Source: Neiella marina (GTDB lineage: Bacteria > Pseudomonadota > Gammaproteobacteria > Enterobacterales > Neiellaceae). From it: 64,000 bases of DNA. The notes beneath the pieces are model-generated. The model ran no database searches. It was not told where the DNA came from and saw only the letters and a list, made by a program, of their open reading frames with translations. This document shows, piece by piece, positions 56,387 to 64,000 of the stretch; position 1 is the stretch's first letter; every line of letters begins with the position of its first letter. The stretch spans positions 62,001 to 126,000 of the forward strand of contig NZ_NGNS01000007.1 in NCBI RefSeq assembly GCF_002165625.1. The letters run 5' to 3'. The position numbers and the translations under genes were made by a program.

Positions 56387-58552
56387 TTAAACATCCTTAA
56401 TCAGTTGCATTAAGCCTTGCGGATCCGTGGCCAGCAGGGTGGACGGAGGCGAACCGTTCAACAATTCATGAGGCGCTTGCAACCACTGATATGCGAAAAG
56501 GGGAACCTTAAAAACTTGCAAAATTTGATCGTAAAGCTCGCGGTGTTCACCAAGTGCTAGTCGAAGTGCATTGGCTCCCATAGACAGCTCAAGGTAGGAG
56601 TACTTTTGGTCGAGAGGAAGGAGGTTTTTGACAGCAAAACATTCTCCTGTGATAGGGCATTGTACTATGACACGTCGGGCATCAAGCTTGTTTATACGGA
56701 CGTATACCGTTGGTCTTCTGATCCCCATACCGGATTGACGGTGAAAGCTGTACATTAGTCGTTCTGAGGCAAAATGATTTCCCTTACAAACAACGGCTCG
56801 TCTATGGACGATTGACCTTTCTGCTTTTTCTATCTGATAGTTGTCCGCCATTTCGGGCCACTCCTGCTTGATGGTGAATATACTGGGGACGCCTGGCGTA
56901 GGCACGAAGCACCGCAAAAACAATTGTCTCTTCAGTGGCGAAGCAATGAGAGAAGCACACTGTTTCACTTTCTCTACTGTTGCTGGATAACTGCACTGAG
57001 CCCCCCATGTTTCGCGTAGTTCAGCGCACTTGATCGAAAATGTTCTGGCTAACCAAGGAACCAGTAGGTGAGTTTTGAGAAGCTGTAAGATGGAGAGCCC
57101 GGAAACATGTGCCGAGCCATTGCGGGTATGTAGAGGTAATAAACGGCAATCTACCAATGAGACTAATTGCTTATCCGTGATGCTCAGTAGTCTTCGAACA
57201 GATTTAGCGGGAACAGATGCTTGGCTTAGATTCATTAATCCCGCATAGCAGAGGTGCTCAAAACTGTCGCTACGGATATTAATAGATGCGAGTAATGTGG
57301 CTGCCGGTCGCGTAGTTGCAATGGTTGGGCTGTTTTTTATCTCAGATAATAATACTAAGGTACTGACACCGAAACCTTTCAATAGATCGCCGTAGTCTTG
57401 AAGACAGAGATAGTTCTCTCCATTCGCTGCACGCTCAGCACCATAATCAGTGACGAGCTGCAAAAGAGAAAAGATACTGTCTCGGAAAATTCTAACTTCG
57501 TGACTAGGTCTCACAAGCTCCTGCTTAGCGAGGTCGGTTACGGTAGTTTCATCTTGCATACCCAGGACGAGCTCTAACTGACTCAAGCTGACTTGAAACC
57601 GTAGTTGACAGTTTTCGTCGCTATCGCAACTTGAACTGAGTGCTTGTCTGCGTACTGTGCGAACGGGATAGCCAGATTCTGAGGGAAAATCTTCACAGTC
57701 GGATGATTTGTCTGGCTTTGGTTTCCAAAGCGCCAGTGCCCAATGCGTTTCGAGCGCTTCTTGAAGGGTAATCATCGGCAACAACACCGCCACATAGCCA
57801 AGATTGGCGACAACTTTACGGTGCACGTGGCATCCCATAGACCAACGATTCGCCTCATCTATTTGTGTGAGCAGTGCAAAAGCGCTATCTAGTTTGCTAC
57901 TCCAATCGATATTCTCTGGCGGGCGCTCGCCTTTTTCGAACAATGAATCGTAGGGCCTGACGCAACGCTGAGCAGCCAACCACAAATCACGCAGAAAGCT
58001 AAGGCGTTTTGACTTTTGGCTTTTAAAGAAACGCTTCTGCCAGCTAGGCTGTGTTTCCACTTCAGCGTCGGAGCCAACAGATAGATGAGCCCCGCAGTCT
58101 TCGCAACGAAGCTCTAGAATTGAACTAGTCCATTTAAATGGAGCAAGACAACGCAAACATGCTTTAACCAGCGGAGTCTTGTGCTTGATGCAATGGTTGA
58201 AACCCAGTAACGTCCAGTCAGTTCGCAGGTAAGGCTGCTCTTGTATGCATTGAGGACAAACCTTCGGGTAAGTGGATTCTATATTCTTAAACGCGCGAAA
58301 TTCATCTCTCAGAAACTCAGTCAACCGACTACATATACAAGATTCTGCTTCAAGTAAAACAGCTGCATGGCCTGTCAAACTCGAAAGACACGCAGCAAGC
58401 TTGTCGGGCTGAAGAGAAACCGCACTAAAGGCTGGCAGCAGCATATCTCTGAACATATCTGTGGGCGAGCACCAGCCATTGACCAAGGCTATTCGTATCG
58501 CGTATCCCCGCAGTGACTCGCCCTTAATGATTGCCGGATGATTACGTAGCAT
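56387..58552 (-). CDS. TnsD/TniQ-like target-selection protein of a Tn7-like element
   Basis: A 721-aa TniQ-superfamily protein, the size of TnsD-type targeting proteins. An N-terminal TniQ segment (GESLRGYAIRIALVNGW) is followed by a zinc-finger cluster at about 94-155 (VCPQCIQEQ, NHCIKHKTPLVKACLRCL and LRCEDCGAH). The long C-terminal part (about 300-721) has no recognised domain and may read a specific attachment site. It starts 5 bp after the TnsC stop and closes the operon. Its target site is not evident in this window. Confidence 0.8.
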   Translation of the reverse strand: MLRNHPAIIKGESLRGYAIRIALVNGWCSPTDMFRDMLLPAFSAVSLQPDKLAACLSSLTGHAAVLLEAESCICSRLTEFLRDEFRAFKNIESTYPKVCPQCIQEQPYLRTDWTLLGFNHCIKHKTPLVKACLRCLAPFKWTSSILELRCEDCGAHLSVGSDAEVETQPSWQKRFFKSQKSKRLSFLRDLWLAAQRCVRPYDSLFEKGERPPENIDWSSKLDSAFALLTQIDEANRWSMGCHVHRKVVANLGYVAVLLPMITLQEALETHWALALWKPKPDKSSDCEDFPSESGYPVRTVRRQALSSSCDSDENCQLRFQVSLSQLELVLGMQDETTVTDLAKQELVRPSHEVRIFRDSIFSLLQLVTDYGAERAANGENYLCLQDYGDLLKGFGVSTLVLLSEIKNSPTIATTRPAATLLASINIRSDSFEHLCYAGLMNLSQASVPAKSVRRLLSITDKQLVSLVDCRLLPLHTRNGSAHVSGLSILQLLKTHLLVPWLARTFSIKCAELRETWGAQCSYPATVEKVKQCASLIASPLKRQLFLRCFVPTPGVPSIFTIKQEWPEMADNYQIEKAERSIVHRRAVVCKGNHFASERLMYSFHRQSGMGIRRPTVYVRINKLDARRVIVQCPITGECFAVKNLLPLDQKYSYLELSMGANALRLALGEHRELYDQILQVFKVPLFAYQWLQAPHELLNGSPPSTLLATDPQGLMQLIKDV

Positions 58553-58557
58553 ATCGG

Positions 58558-59532
58558 TTACCCCGCATCCTTGGTCGCAGATGTACGCGATTCATACCAG
58601 GCCCAAAGATCCTGGTCTTTTAGTTCGCTTGAAAATGGATTCGGGGGAAGCGCAGCTCGGTTCCTGTGCATCTTTACAAAGCCTTGCTCTAGTGCCTTTA
58701 GCGTGAGTGGTTCGTCTTCAGAGAGTAGCTCTAACGACTCTTCAAGCAGATTTGCAAGGCCGCCTAAGTAGCCGGAGCAAGCGAGCCATAGACGCATAGC
58801 GTTGGACTCGTCTGTAAAGGGGAGAGCTCGCACAGGAAGATTGTTTTCAAATTCAGCTAAAATCCGCACCCAATAGCTGGTTTTACTAGCCTTGGACTTC
58901 TGTTCAAGATCATAAGGCGACATCTGATAGCCTTGTCTCGAGCGGTTGATCAACTGCTTCTCTTCGCGATCTTCATCTGTCTGGTTCTTGTGCTGTTGTA
59001 CGTCGTAGATACGCAACGTCTTTGGCATGCCTACAAGCGCGATGCCTACTGCGGATTTGTCTAGAAGAACTTTCAGATAGTCGGCAAACAGTTGAACTTT
59101 GCGAGAGGTGTGCTCAGGCAATACATGATGGGCTTCATCTATGATTATGAGTTCAATGTTGTAGAGTTTTAGTTTCTTACGAAGATCGTCGCGTAAATCA
59201 TCATGGAGCCCTTTGGGGCGTTTTACACCGAGTTCACGCAGCAATTCCTTGGTGATCGAGAGTGGCGTGGATTGCTCATCCAATGACACATAGAGTATGG
59301 GATGATGGATGACTCCTTCGGGAGATTTCTTTTCCGCCTTTTCGTTTTCTTTTTCGGTGTAACGTCGGCATGCCGTTGATTTTCCTGCGCCTGAGCGTGC
59401 AGTGATGACGACGATTTTAGCTTTGTAGCCCGAGGTTTTCCTGACGTCTTCAAGCACCCGGTGGACAGCTTGATATTGAGGATGCTTGTACACTCGCTTC
59501 AGGAATTCAATGGTTGATGGCTTACGTGGCAT
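58558..59532 (-). CDS. tnsC: TnsC-like transposition regulator ATPase
   Basis: A 324-aa AAA+ protein that links target selector and transposase. Walker A ARSGAGKST (45-53) and Walker B LIIIDEAHH (about 132) are intact. The length matches TniB/TnsC of compact Tn7-like elements; Tn7's own TnsC is longer. Its start overlaps the TnsB stop by 1 nt (TAATG). Confidence 0.85.
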   Translation of the reverse strand: MPRKPSTIEFLKRVYKHPQYQAVHRVLEDVRKTSGYKAKIVVITARSGAGKSTACRRYTEKENEKAEKKSPEGVIHHPILYVSLDEQSTPLSITKELLRELGVKRPKGLHDDLRDDLRKKLKLYNIELIIIDEAHHVLPEHTSRKVQLFADYLKVLLDKSAVGIALVGMPKTLRIYDVQQHKNQTDEDREEKQLINRSRQGYQMSPYDLEQKSKASKTSYWVRILAEFENNLPVRALPFTDESNAMRLWLACSGYLGGLANLLEESLELLSEDEPLTLKALEQGFVKMHRNRAALPPNPFSSELKDQDLWAWYESRTSATKDAG

Positions 59533-61508
59533 TAGTCATCCTCCCCAAAGTCGTCACTATCAAACTCGTTATCGATGTCATCATCACCTTTGTAGTAGCG
59601 TTCATCACCAGCCGGATCTTGGGTGGGCGCTGCGGGCTTAGGGGAGGGCGATGTGTTACGGCCTATCGGGGAGTGTGGAGGCTTCTGTTCAAATAAATCC
59701 TCAAAGACGACGGGTTGGCCAGGGATCTCCAGAGGAGTGTTATCGCCACGTCCAGGTGTTTTTCCAGGTGTGATGGGATCATCAGAGTCGACTTTTGTGG
59801 GAGTCTCTTCTTCAATTGTTTTGTGGAGCTGTTTTGCATTTAGTTCAGCAAATGTCGCGCGTTTAGATAGCTTATGACTGACGATAGGGACATCGAATTT
59901 CTGACTTGTTAGCTCATTGACAACGCTGATCCCTCGGGCATCTAAGTGATTGACGTAGATGTCGACAACTGGTTTTTGCTTGTGTTTGGTATTGCCATGC
60001 AAACGATGATAGAGCGCTTGGAGCTCCGCGCTATTAAACCACTGATTTTGATAGCAAACTCCTTTCACATGATGTAAGCGCCGATTTGGAATGTATAGAC
60101 CACGGGTGTCAACTAAGTCGGTTAGGTGGTCAAGAAATACCGGGTGACGGTCACGTGCTTTGACTCGCCATACACTCGCGGGTGTTCTTCCTTGCAAGCC
60201 CGAGTGCGGAGAGTTGTGGTACTTTTCTATGTAAGCCCACAATTCACGCGTTATCTCATCAACCGTAAGCGACGCAGCTTTAATCAAGGTTTGGTCGGAG
60301 TATTTTTCCCTATCGAATGCTCCCAAGTAACCATCCAAATCTTCACCCCATTTCGACTTCAGGGCTCCGATGAAACTCTCGACAAACGGTTTTAACCAAG
60401 GCGTCCGTGACGGCAAAATGATTAGGTTTGATTTCAGGCCATGTTCAATAAACTCTTTGGTCGTTTGTGCTCGGTAGCCGGGACCTCCGTCCACAACGTA
60501 GACATATGCAATCCCGCCCATGGGAAACCGTGGATCACGTTTTTGGATAACGCTGTTTAGGATGCTCTGAATTACAATTGAGGCATCTTCTTTATGCTTA
60601 CCCACAACGAGCTCCGCGCCAACGATGCAACGGGTACCACAGCAGATGAGAAAAGCGATACTCAGGGGACCAAGATAACGTCCATACTCATCCAGCACAC
60701 CCACATTAAAATGTGCCATATCGCACTCAACACGCTCTAAAATATTGTATTCTTCATGGCCCCCGAGGTTCATCCTCGCTTCCATACGACGGGCAACTTC
60801 ACCGTCGTGGCTCGCAATGACTTCAAGGCGAGGAAGGGCTTGAATTCGACGATGTATTGTCCGTTCAGAAGGAATTTTCACGCCGGTATAACCAAGCTTC
60901 TTTAGTTCGACGACGAGCGCTTCATGTATGTATGCCGCTTTTTTTTTCTGTTTGAAATGAAGATCAGTGATGAGCCGTTTCATTACCGTCTCAACGTCTT
61001 CATCTACGCGTGTTTTGTGATTCCTTTTTCCAACGACTTGTGCGGTCATGTCATGCTCATCAAGTACCCATTGATGGTACCAACGGCATACGGTCTTCCA
61101 GTGAGGCACTTCAGTGAAGCGATGTTCTCTGACAACGGCGGGAATGAGGCTGCTGAGGTAGGCTTCCGTTTGCGGATGGCGTTCACCTAGCATTGGTTTA
61201 ACAAACGCTTCACGATATCGCACCGTCTGTTGTTGGCGTGTTGTTAAACGTTCAAAATCTGGCCGAACACCTAACGGTCGCGCTAAGGTCAGCTTTTGGT
61301 TTTTTAGCCAATCAAGGAGCTTTTGAGGGCTATATGGAATGATCCGCCCATCACTATCAAACTCGATAGCTGCTTTATTTCGCTGCACATCCCAGACCAC
61401 AATTTCGCCGAATTCCGGTACCTGACCATCATTAAATGACATACAAACGCGGTCGCCTAAGGTCAAATTTGCAGCAAGAGTCGGGAAATGGAGTAAAGGT
61501 CGTTTCAT
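59532..61508 (-). CDS. tnsB: TnsB-like DDE transposase
   Basis: A 658-aa DDE transposase. The catalytic triad is Asp in VECDMAHFNVG (about 262), Asp in VVDGGPGYRAQ (about 336) and Glu in KPFVESFIGAL about 37 residues later, within an rve-type core. The N-terminal part (about 1-230) holds helix-turn-helix DNA-binding domains. The C-terminal acidic and Pro-rich tail (about 555-658) is the expected TnsC-contact region. It overlaps tnsA by 4 nt. Confidence 0.88.
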   Translation of the reverse strand: MKRPLLHFPTLAANLTLGDRVCMSFNDGQVPEFGEIVVWDVQRNKAAIEFDSDGRIIPYSPQKLLDWLKNQKLTLARPLGVRPDFERLTTRQQQTVRYREAFVKPMLGERHPQTEAYLSSLIPAVVREHRFTEVPHWKTVCRWYHQWVLDEHDMTAQVVGKRNHKTRVDEDVETVMKRLITDLHFKQKKKAAYIHEALVVELKKLGYTGVKIPSERTIHRRIQALPRLEVIASHDGEVARRMEARMNLGGHEEYNILERVECDMAHFNVGVLDEYGRYLGPLSIAFLICCGTRCIVGAELVVGKHKEDASIVIQSILNSVIQKRDPRFPMGGIAYVYVVDGGPGYRAQTTKEFIEHGLKSNLIILPSRTPWLKPFVESFIGALKSKWGEDLDGYLGAFDREKYSDQTLIKAASLTVDEITRELWAYIEKYHNSPHSGLQGRTPASVWRVKARDRHPVFLDHLTDLVDTRGLYIPNRRLHHVKGVCYQNQWFNSAELQALYHRLHGNTKHKQKPVVDIYVNHLDARGISVVNELTSQKFDVPIVSHKLSKRATFAELNAKQLHKTIEEETPTKVDSDDPITPGKTPGRGDNTPLEIPGQPVVFEDLFEQKPPHSPIGRNTSPSPKPAAPTQDPAGDERYYKGDDDIDNEFDSDDFGEDD

Positions 61509-62140
61509 CGGAAAAACACCTCGGTTTGATCGGTAATCAGTTCGTCAAAGTTACAATCGACGAGTTTGTGAGCAACTAAGGCATAGGCGTAGGTCGGCGG
61601 CAGCTGACGCTGAGCGAGGTAGTCCACCAGACCTGCCATTGTGGTTTGATTACCAATCGATTTTTTCAGTGTTAGAAGGCTAATGCTGTGCAGAGGCTGA
61701 ATACGTTTGTAGCCGATCAATAGCTTATAGTTTTCGAGCCGATCGCCTTTGGCAATATCATTTTCTGTGATGACTCCAAGGGTACGTTTCTGCGTATTCC
61801 ACAGGTGCGTGCGAACACATGCCATCAAGTGCTCAAACGCTTCGCCTTTCGCGAAACGGCTCAGCTTAATTTCGATGTAGTCGTCAACACCAATCCCGAT
61901 TAGTGCAAAATCGGGGGTATAACCCAGCAACTCACCAGTGTCTAAATCTGGGTATTGAAGACGGATCGGTTGTGAGACTATCCGGTGAACCTCATCTCTA
62001 AACTCGAAATCGAGCAAGAAGTGACTCTCAAGCTTGCTGTCATCCAGCCAGAGGTGACGTCCAGACTTGTAGCTGTAGCCATAGCGAGTCGATTTGCCCT
62101 TACTCTGTTTGTTTAGGCGTCTGCCGTAGTTGTGAGCCAT
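61505..62140 (-). CDS. tnsA: TnsA-like endonuclease
   Basis: A 211-aa restriction-like endonuclease that cuts the 5' strands, so the element can move by cut-and-paste. Catalytic residues are visible as Glu38 (KLESHFLLDFEF), Asp77 (GYTPDFALIG) and Glu90-x-Lys92 (YIEIKLSRF). GGGGGA precedes the ATG. Presence of TnsA distinguishes this element from Tn5053/Tn402-type elements. Confidence 0.85.
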   Translation of the reverse strand: MAHNYGRRLNKQSKGKSTRYGYSYKSGRHLWLDDSKLESHFLLDFEFRDEVHRIVSQPIRLQYPDLDTGELLGYTPDFALIGIGVDDYIEIKLSRFAKGEAFEHLMACVRTHLWNTQKRTLGVITENDIAKGDRLENYKLLIGYKRIQPLHSISLLTLKKSIGNQTTMAGLVDYLAQRQLPPTYAYALVAHKLVDCNFDELITDQTEVFFR

Positions 62141-62153
62141 GCATTTCCCCCTG

Positions 62154-62591
62154 CTATGACAAATCCCTTTTTAGAGAAGAGGCCTTGTCTACAGAGCCGG
62201 GTAAAGCGGCATTTGAGCGCCGATCTCGCTGTATAGATTTTTGGGCGCTGGAGTTGAGCTGACGCAGTAAAAATGCGTATTGAGCGCTTTTACCTTGTCG
62301 GATTGCGTCCTCGATGATCTGTATTCGCAGATCGCCCCCATCTTTAAACCACCTGCGACGCCAACTCATGAGTTCTTTGGGGGATGGGGCTCGAGCGAAA
62401 TTATTTTCTGCCGTAACGCTCTCGATTGTTTCAGCTAAAGGTTCTTGATGGGCAGCGAATCTTCTCGCTAGTAGTGACATCAGGTGCTTCCAGCGATAGA
62501 AGTACTCTGCTTTCAACTCATCACTTAGTACTTCTGTGATGTCATCTGAAGAGGGTTTTGAGCGTTTCTTTCGGTTTGATAACGGCTGCAT
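62154..62591 (-). CDS. Uncharacterised first gene of the Tn7-like operon
   Basis: A 145-aa basic protein, not recognised. A helical central part (YFYRWKHLMSLLARRF, then SPKELMSWRRRWFKDGGDLR) lies between disordered, Ser/Lys-rich ends. There is no visible catalytic motif. It is 13 bp upstream of tnsA on the same strand, so it is in the operon. It may be an accessory or regulatory transposition protein. This is not TnsE, which lies at the other end of the operon in Tn7 and is much larger. Confidence 0.6.
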   Translation of the reverse strand: MQPLSNRKKRSKPSSDDITEVLSDELKAEYFYRWKHLMSLLARRFAAHQEPLAETIESVTAENNFARAPSPKELMSWRRRWFKDGGDLRIQIIEDAIRQGKSAQYAFLLRQLNSSAQKSIQRDRRSNAALPGSVDKASSLKRDLS

Positions 62592-63130
62592 TTTGAGAGT
62601 TCCAATATGAATTTCATAGCAGCATGAGGTATGCGTAACCCATTGTAAATACAGTGAAATATAACTATACAGAAAGTAAAAATGTCAGTGTTATCAGGGG
62701 CTTTTATTTCCGTATAGATATGTCTGTAACGAAAACCTAAGCAATTCAATGGGTCATCAAAAAGTGGCAAATTTAGCTATCACGACACCCGTCGCGGAAT
62801 GTCAATAAAACTGGTAAAAACCGCCTTCAAAAAAAATTTTTTCGAATTTAGCCGAAGTCCTCAAAACTCGTATTTTTGAGCAAAATACCGTCAATCCGCA
62901 CGCTCAATCGGTAAGCCCTATAGGCCTCGGCGCATACATTTGGGGCAAGTCTTTTAGCGCAAAACACGAGGTAGCGTTCAATCCCTGATCACCTAAGTTC
63001 TAACAACGCAACATTTGCTGATAAATTAGCCTGTTAGTGTCAAAACTTGCGCTCGGTACGCCTTGTATTTGAATGTGTCTGATACACTGCGCGAATACTT
63101 TCGCGTCTTCTTATCAAGGCATCGCATTCA
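62592..63130. other. Divergent region between the tns operon and hsdM
   Basis: 539 AT-rich bp between two divergent operons. It should hold the tns promoter, probably one transposon end, and the hsdM promoter. No terminal inverted repeat matching the 55599 repeats was found. TGTCA-starting motifs occur at 62683, 62799 and 63037 but are too short to call. The palindrome at 63090-63105 is listed separately. Confidence 0.5.
63090..63105. promoter_or_regulatory. Palindrome before hsdM
   Basis: CGCGAA-TACT-TTCGCG, a perfect 6-4-6 inverted repeat 25 bp ahead of the hsdM start; a possible operator. No binding protein is known. Confidence 0.35.
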
Positions 63131-64000
63131 ATGGCAGATTTTAAAAAAATTGAGCAGCTGGAAAAGCAGCTCTGGAGCGCAGCCGACAGCCTTCGCGCCA
63201 ATACTGGTTTAACTTCCCAAGAGTACTCTCGGCCAATTCTGGGCCTTATCTTCCTTCGCTACGCTGAGTACCGCTTCAACCTGGCAAAAGAAAAACTGGG
63301 TGGTTCGTCTCGCCGCCGTGCGGCAGCCTCTAAAGACAGTATCAAAGCGCGTATTCAAGCGGAGGGCGCAATGTATGTGCCAGACGAGGCGCTATATTCC
63401 AATCTGCTTGAGCTACCGGAAGGTGCAAACATCGGCTTGAACGTCAACGAAGCCATGAAGGCGCTGGAAGCTGAAAACGAATCGATTAAAGATGCGCTAC
63501 CGAAGACCTACACTCGATTTGATAACGACATCCTTAAAGGTCTGCTTAAGAACTTTACCGCAATTGATTTTAGCCTTGGCTCAGACGTGTTTGGCCGTAT
63601 CTACGAATACTTCCTCAACGAGTTTGCCAAATCTGAAGGCCAGGGCGGTGGCGAGTTCTTCACACCATCAACACTGGTACGCTTGATCACCGAAATCATC
63701 GAGCCATTTCACGGAAAGATTCTTGACCCTGCGTGCGGCAGCGGCGGAATGTTCGTCAGCAGTGCAAGCTTTGTTGAAGAACATAACCGCAGCGCATCTG
63801 ATGAGCTTTCAATCTTTGGTCAGGAAAAAACAGGCGATACTGTTCGACTATCTAAGATGAACCTTGCGGTACACGGCCTACAAGGTGATATTCGCGAGGG
63901 TAACTCTTACTACGAAGACCCTTTCCATCTTGCTCAAGGTGATGGTGGCCACGGTCAGTTTGATTTCGTGATGGCAAACCCGCCATTCAACGTCAACGAA
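63131..64000 (+). CDS. hsdM: Type I restriction-modification methyltransferase HsdM, 3'-truncated by window edge
   Basis: The N6-adenine methyltransferase subunit of a type I restriction-modification system. The 290 visible residues begin [15 protein letters not shown] (HsdM N-terminal domain), include [14 protein letters not shown] and [10 protein letters not shown] (SAM site, about 199) and reach the catalytic NPPF (about 284). The frame is open to the end of the window. hsdS and hsdR are expected downstream. It is divergent from the Tn7-like operon. Confidence 0.9.
   Translation, partial: MADFKKIEQLEKQLWSAADSLRANTGLTSQEYSRPILGLIFLRYAEYRFNLAKEKLGGSSRRRAAASKDSIKARIQAEGAMYVPDEALYSNLLELPEGANIGLNVNEAMKALEAENESIKDALPKTYTRFDNDILKGLLKNFTAIDFSLGSDVFGRIYEYFLNEFAKSEGQGGGEFFTPSTLVRLITEIIEPFHGKILDPACGSGGMFVSSASFVEEHNRSASDELSIFGQEKTGDTVRLSKMNLAVHGLQGDIREGNSYYEDPFHLAQGDGGHGQFDFVMANPPFNVNE

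Noticed and set aside
56387-62591. CRISPR-associated transposon (CAST)
   Set aside because: No Cas12k, Cascade genes or CRISPR repeats are seen near the tns genes, and the long TnsD-like TniQ fits attachment-site targeting.
62761-62790. AAGTGGCA as a copy of the 55599 repeat marking the other transposon end
   Set aside because: Only 8 bases match and the orientation is the same, whereas transposon ends should be inverted.

Overview
The window looks like the chromosome of a marine gammaproteobacterium, most like Alteromonadales or a close relative. The evidence is the pyrD-zapC-rlmKL-uup-DUF3466-rmf-fabA run, a CsiV/mfd pair, lolCDE, a comEC-msbA-lpxK-kdsB run and a gltA / sdhCDAB-sucABCD cluster, all with proteins close in length and motifs to their E. 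coli counterparts. The species cannot be named from sequence alone.

Positions 1-39400 are core genome. 1-8400: 3' end of pyrD, zapC, two tandem initiator tRNA genes, rlmKL, a glutaredoxin-like gene, uup, an exported DUF3466 protein and rmf (57 codons). 8440-16910 is mostly on the minus strand: fabA with a well-formed FabR-type operator over its promoter, a LonH-type protease coupled to a small Cas2-like-fold protein, a small YjfB-like ORF, csiV, mfd and a PilZ-like gene. 17015-26820: lolCDE, DUF2062, comEC, msbA, lpxK, a Trm112-like gene and kdsB (lipoprotein and LPS export and synthesis). 26884-38040: citrate synthase facing away from sdhCDAB-sucAB-sucCD, that is, much of the TCA cycle in one block. 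38114-39367: an unusual exported fumarylacetoacetase-fold protein.

From about 39.4 kb to the window end the DNA is accessory. It holds a one-TM orphan and a noncoding stretch with an atypical 91-nt tRNA-like element (40344-40434). Next is a four-gene minus-strand operon (56-aa basic protein, DUF1508, a membrane protein and an unknown protein). Divergent from it is a three-gene operon: a sigma-70-like factor, an acidic/basic helical protein and an ImmA/IrrE metallopeptidase, preceded by a perfect 6-2-6 palindrome. A second tRNA remnant (45781-45826) precedes a heavy-metal resistance block: a His-rich exported protein, a CzcCBA-type RND efflux system, a CadR/PbrR-type MerR regulator with its 19-bp-spacer promoter, a CDF transporter with an HMA-like N-terminus and a PEMT/ICMT-like membrane methyltransferase. 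Small unknown genes follow, then three exact-period 21-bp repeats ahead of a possible toxin-antitoxin-like pair.

The last section is a Tn7-like transposition operon on the minus strand (145-aa accessory protein, TnsA, TnsB, TnsC and a 721-aa TnsD/TniQ-like protein). It faces away from the start of a type I restriction-modification hsdM gene that runs off the window. The transposon ends were not securely identified. The best candidates for something little described are the sigma/ImmA module, the Tn7-like operon with its extra first gene, and the 91-nt tRNA-like element.
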